Assembly (NCBI GenBank): GCA_900073065.1
Contig: FJOG01000007.1
Coordinates: 688,696 to 752,695, forward strand
Length of the DNA stretch: 64,000 nt
Source of the DNA: Phialocephala subalpina
Lineage: Eukaryota > Ascomycota > Leotiomycetes > Helotiales > Mollisiaceae
Reading direction: 5' to 3'
Position 1 is the stretch's first letter; every line of letters starts with the position of its first letter. The translations under genes and the position numbers were made by a program. The notes under the pieces were generated by a model. That model ran no database searches, was not told where the DNA came from, and worked only from the letters and a program-made list of their open reading frames with translations. Positions 57,590-64,000 of the stretch are shown here, one piece after another.

Positions 57590-59341
57590 TTATACCCACT
57601 CCCCATTACCAATGTATTGTCGTTGGTCCTCATATCTCCACCGTGCCACGTATGCTTCTGCACTCCCTGAGCCACCGTTGGTGGTAGCATATACTCCAAC
57701 GAGAGAGCCTGTTATAGCACGTCAGTGTCCAAGCGACGCCAGCAGCATGGGAGAAGAAATAGAGATGTTGACAGCACTTACCAGTCCAGTGGCCAGAGTC
57801 GCCGCTAACAATGCTGGCAGGTGCAGTTCCCATGATGATCCGTTCTTGTGAATCACTCTGAACCAAAGTCGCGGAAAAAATATATTCTAGCTCGTTGTGT
57901 GCTTGGATATGTAAACGGAGAGGCTTGTTGCGCCAGTGTTCAGGAATTGCAACACTGTTTGTTTGACGCGAACCATTCTTGGTGTCAACTGTTGTGGTCC
58001 GGAATCTCAGGTGCGGAAACACGTTCCTTAGATTGGAACTTGAATGGAGAGTATGGCTCTCCTCAACGGGCAACATAACCAAACCAAGATTGATGTGTTG
58101 TAATTGAGTTAGGAAAATGGTTACACCAACTTCTTCCCCCTCTACCGTCGGTTCAAACCAGATATCTACACTAAAATTGAACAGAGTGGCAGTTTGGCGA
58201 CGAGCTATGGACGCAATGCAGTCGCTCAAAGCAGTGCCGGCTGGTACCAGAAAATTTACTTTCGAGGGAGTGATCCGTAACATATTGGGATACTGCGGTG
58301 GTGAGATAGTGAACGAATTTTTGGGCGGAAACTTCCAATGAACAAAATTGGTAGGCAGACCAGAACCCGGCGCAAAATCAACAGAGTCATAGCGTCGACA
58401 AAGGGCCTAGATCCGCGAATACTCCTAGTGAATGGTGGCAAAGGCCACCCCATCATTCGACCTCGAACAGGTTCTAAAGTTGGCCAGTCACCTGCGTTCC
58501 AAGTGGCTGGGAAGAGGACAGTCTCTCTACCCATGGGGTAATTGACGTATTCCGGTCCGGAACGAGTAGCCAATGCCACGCCCCACCAATTGCCAGAGCC
58601 ATCTTGAAATAGATCAGCATGGCCCACAGTCTGAAAGTACTCCTCCGTGCCTCTGTTCGTCAATAAGGGATTTCCTGCGCAGCCCTGAAACGGACCACTG
58701 GGACTCTGCGAACGAGCAATCGTTATGCAATGAGGTAGAGCAGTGCCACCTTCAGATATCAGGAGATAGTACCAGCCATCTTTCTTATACATGTGCGGTC
58801 CCTCAGGAGCTGTCGACCCAGTGCCTTCCCAGATCACACGCTCAGGACTGGTGATGCCGGTTGCCAAATCAAGGCGAAATTGAACAATGTTCTGAAGAAA
58901 CGAGCCCGCTTGAACATAAAGCGTGCCATTGTCATCCCAGAATAAATCTGGATCCAAGATGAGAGCTGGCTTCCGGAAGAACACAGGATCACTGAAACTC
59001 GAAGGGCCGTATGGGTTCGTCGAGGTAAAGACGAGATCAAACCCCTCTGGTAGATCAGCCACGGTGATATACTCGACAATCACGTAGAAAGTTCCGTCAT
59101 GATACCTGAGTGTTAGTGCGAACAGGCCATTATTCTGCCCTGTATCGGCGCCGATTTGTGGGACCTGATTTTGTCGATCGAAGACGTTGCTGATAAGTTC
59201 CCAGTTTTGCAGGTCTTTACTTGCGTAGAGCGGAAGTCCTGGAAATACTAGGAAGGAGGAAGTCACACAGAAAAAGGTGTTGTCCCATTCGGGGTCAAAA
59301 ATGAATTTCGAGCTGGCTTTCGTGGCTTTGTGATTTGACAT
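57590..59341 (-). pseudogene. GH43 glycoside hydrolase (beta-xylosidase/arabinofuranosidase type), N-truncated and frameshifted
   Basis: These enzymes remove xylose or arabinose from plant hemicellulose with a five-bladed propeller domain and a C-terminal beta-sandwich. The ATG at 59341 leads directly into FIFDPEWDNTFFCVTSSFLV. The conserved NPxxPGxxPDPS segment before this, carrying the general-base Asp, is missing and not found just upstream. DPDLFWDDNGTLYV (pKa-modulating Asp region) and TAPEGPHMYKKDGWYYLLIS (general-acid Glu) are present, as is GHADLFQDGSGNWWGVALAT. Near 58397 one base is missing: RSIRGSRPFV must shift frame to reach DSVDFAPGSGLPTNFVHW. The sandwich domain (GTALSDCIASIARRQTATLF, VDIWFEPTVEGEEVGVTIFL) then runs through a GTAAGT...ACAG intron (about 57785-57703) to ATTNGGSGSAEAYVARWRYE and a stop at 57590. 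No secretion signal. Confidence 0.82.
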
Positions 59342-60129
59342 GACTATGTTGGAGCGAGGTCAGACTTCAGTGTAGACTGACTCAGACAGGAGGGAGGGGG
59401 CACGTGACTAGAAGATGGCTATAAGCCTTTCAAAGAATAGAGGCTGACTGTGAACCTCAACTGAACCAATGGAGACATGGTTTGCCCTTCACTACTTGTT
59501 ACACAACTTGTACAAGATGAGTCGATTACTATGATCTGCCCATTGCCCAGTGCTGAACCTCGGAAGACAGTCAACCGGCGGCAGAGGGAAGGGTCATCTT
59601 CCCCATCCAAGGCAGGTGGAGGCTGTATGAATGAAGCCGAGAGAGGGGAAGTCTGAATGGCACTAACCAAACCAGAGGAGGGGGACATTTGTCTGATTTC
59701 GGTTGTACTCATCTGCTCAAGCCTCTTTTCCCAAGGTCGCTAACTACTCAGCTCTGAGCTGAGTCACCTGAGCCTATTTGACCTCGCTTGAGGCTTAGCG
59801 GCTAGCTCCGGCGTACGATTCTCCGAGCTCACCGTCCTCCGCCCTCCAACACCATGCAGGCAAATGCAGCAAGCCATCAGCCATGCAACACACTGATTGC
59901 ACTCGGTAGTAGCTATACATCGGTCTCGGTACGGTACTTTCTTCTTCCGAATAATGTGCGCTGATTTATCTTTTATGTATATTTTCTCTTCATACATGGT
60001 GTTTGTCTTGACCAGCACATTGCAACAGCCTTCCCGTCCTCATCTTAAAATCATTTAATGATCGACTGGATTTCATCACGTTGAAACGTTAGGCAATTCC
60101 CGGATACCTTTTTTTCTCTTTGCTTGATC
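59342..60129. other. Divergent intergenic region between GH43 and the dehydratase
   Basis: Promoter space of about 0.8 kb. A minus-strand frame from the ATG at 59712 (97 codons) has no motif; if it were an upstream exon of the GH43 gene it would have to supply the missing PDPS segment, and it does not. CAGGTGACTCAGCTCAGAGC-type inverted words lie near 59745-59770. Confidence 0.45.
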
Positions 60130-62248
60130 ATGCCAGTTGAGAGCTTCTCTGCGATGAATGTCCATGCAGCGGACAGGGCAAACGGTACTCCTTCGAGATT
60201 ACCTCCCCAATACATTACATTTCCACACCTGAGTGGTGACGCCACAAAAGATGGCCAACTATCTTTAAATCGCCACTCCAGCTTCATTACGCACGATCAT
60301 GACTTCCCAGCCGCAAAGGTACATTGTTACACGCCGCAGGCAGCTGCATCAATTCTTCGCCGTCTGAAGCTGACTGGACTTAGGCAATGCTGTACGGTGC
60401 TGGAGTCCCAGACGAAGATTCGATGCAAACAAGTCCTCATGTTGGCATCGCTACCGTGTGGTGGGAAGGAAATCCTTGCAAGTAAGGTTCAATTGCGTGC
60501 CACGTACTCGGAGCGTTGATGATTGTGTTAACACGTGTATCTAGTATGCATCGTAAGTCATGCCAAGACTCGTCATAACCTCTGAGGGTGGCCTCTTCTT
60601 CTTCACCCAGCGCTCTATTAACACCGATTTCTAGTGCTTGAACTCGGAAAGATTGTCAAAGACTCGGTTCTCAAGCAAGGATTTCTGGCATGGCAGTTCA
60701 ACACAATTGGCGTGTCTGATGCTATCACCATGGGTCACGATGGTCGGTCTCAACTGATATTCGAAAGTGGAGTTCCAGATCTGACTGGCATGCATAGGGA
60801 TGCGTTATTCTTTGCAGTCACGCGAGATCATTGCGGATAGTATCGAGACATTAACGTGCGCTCAGAGCCATGATGCCTGTATCGCCATTCCGGGTTGTGA
60901 CAAGAACATGCCTGGTTGTGTGATGGGAATCGCGCGACATAATCGTCCCTCGATTGTCATCTATGGTGGCACCCAGAGAGGAGGGTTCAGTAAACTAATG
61001 CAAAAGCCGATCGACGTGAACACAGCTTCAGAGGCAAGAGGTGCATACGTGTTTGGCGTCTTGAAGAACTGGGCAAAGAGCGGAACTTATACCGCGGAGG
61101 ATATTATGCAGGACATCGAGCGGAACTCTGTACCAGGACCCGGGGCCTGTGGAGGAATGTACACAGCAAACAGTCTCGCGACAGTAATTGAAACACTCGG
61201 GCTGTCTCTTCCTGGCTCTTCCAGTACACCAGCATCATCTCCGACAAAGATGCGGGAATGCAGCAAGGTGGGAGCAGCCATTAGAGTCTGTCTTGAGAAG
61301 AACATCCGACCGAGCGACTTGTTAACGAGAAAGTCCTTCGAAAATGCTTTGACCATGATGATGGCTCTTGGAGGCTCGACCAACTCCGTCCTCCACACTC
61401 TCGCCATGGCCAAGACAGCGAACGTCGAGTTGACACTAGATGACTTTCAAACCATTTCTAGTAAGACGCCGTATATTGCCAATATGCAACCGAGTGGACA
61501 GTATACCATGGAGGGTCTTTTTGAGATCGGTGGAATACCATCCGTCATTAAGCTTCTGGTCGCAAGTGGTCTCTTGCACGGCGACACACTGACTGTCACT
61601 GGAAAGACGTTAGCAGAAAATGTTGCATCCTGGCCGTCCCTTCCTCAGGGACAGGAAATCATCCGATCTATGGACAATCCCATTAAGAAGACCGGCCACA
61701 TCGAGATCCTGAGAGGCAACATTGCGCCTGGTGGAGCGGTGGCAAAACTCACTGGAAAGCAGGGGTTGCGATTCACAGGTAAAGCTCGAGTTTTTGACAA
61801 GGAGAACAAATTGTGCACTGCGTTAGACCAAGGCGAGATACCTCGAGATGAGAACATTGTTTTGGTTGTACGGTACGAAGGTCCCAAAGGTGGTCCAGGT
61901 ATGCCCGAGCAACTGAGAGCTTCTGGGTCTCTTGTAGGGGGTAATTTCACGAACGTGGCCCTCATCACCGATGGGAGATACTCAGGTGCGAGCCATGGAT
62001 TCATTGTGGGACATATAGTGCCTGAAGCGGCGGTTGGCGGTCCCATCGCCATCATCCAGGATGACGACATCATCACCATTGACGCAGAGACTCATCGTAT
62101 CGACATGCCCCACGTTACAGACGAGGAAATTCGAAGACGAACCAAACTGATGAAGCCTTTCCGCATGCCCGTAACGCGTGGCGTGCTGGCAAAGTACGCT
62201 CGCCTCGTGGGAAGTGCATCGGAAGGAGCAGTGACAGATTTGTTTTGA
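60130..62248 (+). CDS. IlvD/Edd-family dehydratase (dihydroxy-acid dehydratase-like)
   Basis: Dihydroxy-acid dehydratases use an Fe-S cluster to remove water in valine/isoleucine synthesis; relatives act on sugar acids. Five exons, 60130-60318, 60384-60481, 60545-60552 (8 nt), 60635-60742 and 60798-62248, total 1854 nt, exactly 617 codons plus stop. Spliced landmarks: [40 protein letters not shown] (first cluster Cys), [30 protein letters not shown] (second Cys), [12 protein letters not shown] (third Cys), [28 protein letters not shown] [15 protein letters not shown], and [13 protein letters not shown] with the catalytic Ser. The N-terminus does not look like a mitochondrial presequence, and CDKNMPG is followed by CVMG rather than the usual VVMA. 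It is therefore probably a paralogue, not the housekeeping ILV3. All catalytic positions are present. Convergent with the regulator on its right. Confidence 0.92.
60545..60552 (+). other. 8-nt microexon of the dehydratase gene
   Basis: Between AAG-type donor GTAAGG (60482) and acceptor TCTAG (60544) on one side, and GTAAGT (60553) with acceptor TTTCTAG (60634) on the other, the eight bases TATGCATC complete the family-invariant PCNMHLL reading (AA|T ATG CAT C|TG CTT). Without it the frame and the Met-His pair are lost. Confidence 0.85.
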
Positions 62249-62461
62249 AAGGTGCCACACCATATAAATAGAATAAATACAATGGTGCTCTGTCTCCTAT
62301 CTTGAACTGATTCTTCTTGATCACACTATGATTGCGCGTACTATAACTTCTCGTGGACAAAGGTTTCTTGCTTGATGTAGGGTGCTGCTGGATGCATGAG
62401 CAAAACCCAATCCCTGTTTTGAAGACAAAACCCCTCTGCAACCAATACAGGATTGGAGACT
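62249..62461. other. Convergent 3' spacer
   Basis: The 213-nt spacer between the stops of the dehydratase (+) and the regulator (-). Nothing else seen. Confidence 0.6.
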
Positions 62462-64000
62462 TCAAAGTCCGTATTCCATGAAGTCTTGCTGTGACACTTC
62501 GTACAGGTCATCAAACATCATATATTGCGGAGCATTGAGCCAGCCTTCCGCAATACCTGGTACACTCCTGAAATTCTCCATCACGTTATTTGCATCAAAG
62601 TCTGGGAAGTCCAGATTCGGAATCGATACCAGTGGAGCTGATGAGGTGATAGAATTGCTGCCGTAACCTGCAGGATTGGCTGGGTGTAGAATACCAGCTC
62701 TGCTATTCTTAGGACTAGTTGCACTTTCGTAGGCACTGCCAGAAAGGGGAATCTGCATAGAAGAACGTCCATGATCACCAACCCTGACTCCCATTCGAGT
62801 CATGAGCGTCTCGGCGATCGCTTTTGCTCTCCGAGCAGCAGAATAGATTCTTTGATGCCGATCCAAGGCTTTGAGACAGATTTGTAAAGATTTGGTAGTA
62901 CCGAATTGATCTCCGTGCTGAGCTAGGATATGCACGTGAATCTTTGCACTGATGTATGTTGCATAGGATAGACTGAACGTGGCACTGCTTGGGTCGTATA
63001 GCTTCTCGTATACTTGTAAAATGTGCGTGATCTCGTTTGCAGCGGTCATGCATGTGATGAGCGCCTCATGCGCCACATTCCGTGGTGTAGAAAGTGATCG
63101 ACTGTTGGAGAGCAATAGCTGATGAACTAAGATGACAAGGACGTTGTATACCGCTCTTTGGGGGACTAAGAGTTAGCAAAATCGGTGAAAGCTGACAAGG
63201 CCAGGGAACTTACAACATTGATAAATTGTATGGCAGTGGATTGGTTTTGTTCTTCGAAGCGATGAAGTCTAAGTGTGGCGGCAAGTCCTTTCGCCAGGAT
63301 TTGAGCTCATGGTCCAAAGCTAATGATTCGTTGCAAAGATCATCTGACTTTTGTGTTGAATAGCTGACAGCATAGACCTTGCTGTGGATCCGTTCCATAA
63401 TAATGCTAAGCTCACAGAGCTTCTGAAGCATGGAGATGCTGTATGAAGGCAAAGTTCCAAACTTGCTTGGATCGCAGAATGAAACATGGTCGAACTTTTC
63501 GAACTCTTCATAATCATCAACAAACATCAAAGGTACGTTTGTATCTGATATTCGTAGGCAAGGATGTCTGCCTTGATAAAGACATTGAATCTTGTCGATC
63601 ACTATTGCAGAAGACCTTAGCTGACGTTCGTCGGATGCGAGGACTCAAGCAGAAACAAAATCCACTTACTATATGCAGACCAGAAAACCCTCCTCCGTAT
63701 TTCCGACTCCTCGGCCATTTTCTGGGAAGATGACGATATGACGTGAAGACCCATGTCAATGATCATGTTGAAAGCGTTGCCTGCATACAACCAGGAAGCA
63801 CTTCTCTCATCGCAGCGTGTGAACATTGAGCTTGCCATAATAAGAAGAGCTTGAACAGTAGTAATTTTGCTCTTGTCGTACTCGTCGCGTAGCAGCTCCG
63901 TGAAGCGTTGGCGGAACGACCACCCAGCAGTTGCTTTGTCCGCCGCATTTTGACGTATTGATGTATTAGGGCTGTGTTTGGAGACAGAGTAGTACATTGC
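62462..64000 (-). CDS. Fungal-specific transcription factor, C-terminal part (runs off the window)
   Basis: The middle homology region (Fungal_trans, PF04082) of a Zn(II)2Cys6-type regulator. From the right edge: ADKATAGWSFRQRFTELLRD, LLIMASSMFTRCDERSASWL, NAFNMIIDMGLHV, IRRRVFWSAY, a GTAAGT...AATAG intron (about 63669-63591), then IDKIQCLYQGRHPCLRISDT with VPLMF, LQKLCELSIIMERIHSKVYA and LDHELKSWRKDLPPHLDF. A second intron at about 63212-63152 leads into YNVLVILVHQLLLSNSRSLS and a Ser-rich tail ending at 62462. The IRRRVFWSAY motif and the DLPP motif are diagnostic. The zinc cluster itself should lie beyond 64000. It may control the neighbouring dehydratase, but that is inferred only from position. 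Confidence 0.85.

Noticed and set aside
61087..62465. Minus-strand frames of 93-144 codons across the dehydratase
   Set aside because: Antisense of a strongly conserved enzyme on the plus strand.
1..64000. Secondary-metabolite cluster interpretation
   Set aside because: GMC, acyltransferase, FAD oxidoreductase, MFS and a regulator are present but scattered over 60 kb, several are dead, and no backbone synthase is seen.
1..64000. tRNA, rRNA or other structured RNA genes
   Set aside because: I looked for B-box-like GGTTCGANNCC with a matching cloverleaf and found none convincing. A tRNAscan run would be decisive.

Overview
This is a window of nuclear DNA from a filamentous ascomycete (Pezizomycotina; Leotiomycetes/Helotiales is my guess from gene families, not proven). 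The evidence is short 44-82 nt introns with GTRAGT donors and CTRAC...YAG ends in almost every gene, fungal-only families (2EXR, DUF6594, fungal C2H2 and Zn-cluster regulators, Sulfotransferase_4), and decayed AT-rich islands with CpA-to-TpA type stop codons suggestive of repeat-induced point mutation (RIP).

Layout. 0-7.5 kb: a secreted GMC oxidoreductase (-), a decayed DHA2-type MFS exporter (-) and an intact pirin (+). 9.9-11.1 kb: a conserved fungal protein of unknown function (+). 12-19.8 kb: an accessory, decaying stretch with an S33 peptidase relic, a DUF6594 pseudogene, a retropepsin-like pseudogene, a C2H2 zinc-finger gene, a frameshifted Tri101-like acyltransferase and AT-rich relic DNA. 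20.4-21.9 kb: a vacuolar Ca2+/H+ exchanger gene broken by an internal deletion beside an exact 250-bp tandem duplication. 23.2-30.6 kb: four 2EXR genes. 30.9-34.5 kb: an intact Sulfotransferase_4 gene (-) and an intact ACS-family MFS gene (+). 35.1-37.5 kb: a diverged tandem array of roughly 0.57-0.62 kb units, each carrying the same promoter-like cassette. 38.6-40.4 kb: a membrane protein with PY motifs (-). 42.1-48.7 kb: three more 2EXR loci, all decayed. 50-57.6 kb: unrecognised ORFs, a cupin, a decayed berberine-bridge-type FAD oxidoreductase, an intact DJ-1/PfpI protein and a 408-bp MITE. 57.6-64 kb: a GH43 glycosidase with a frameshift and a missing N-terminal catalytic motif, an intact dihydroxy-acid-dehydratase-like gene with an 8-nt microexon, and the C-terminal part of a Zn-cluster-type regulator that runs off the right edge.

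Working together. I see no polyketide synthase, NRPS or terpene synthase, so this is not a recognisable biosynthetic cluster. The coherent themes are (i) a local seven-member expansion of 2EXR genes in 25 kb, four still largely open and three dead, and (ii) a two-speed pattern. About ten genes are open and splice cleanly in frame, while the accessory genes between them carry numerous single-base indels and RIP-type stops. Two exact 250-bp tandem duplications look more like assembly joins than biology and should be checked before the Ca2+/H+ exchanger break is interpreted.
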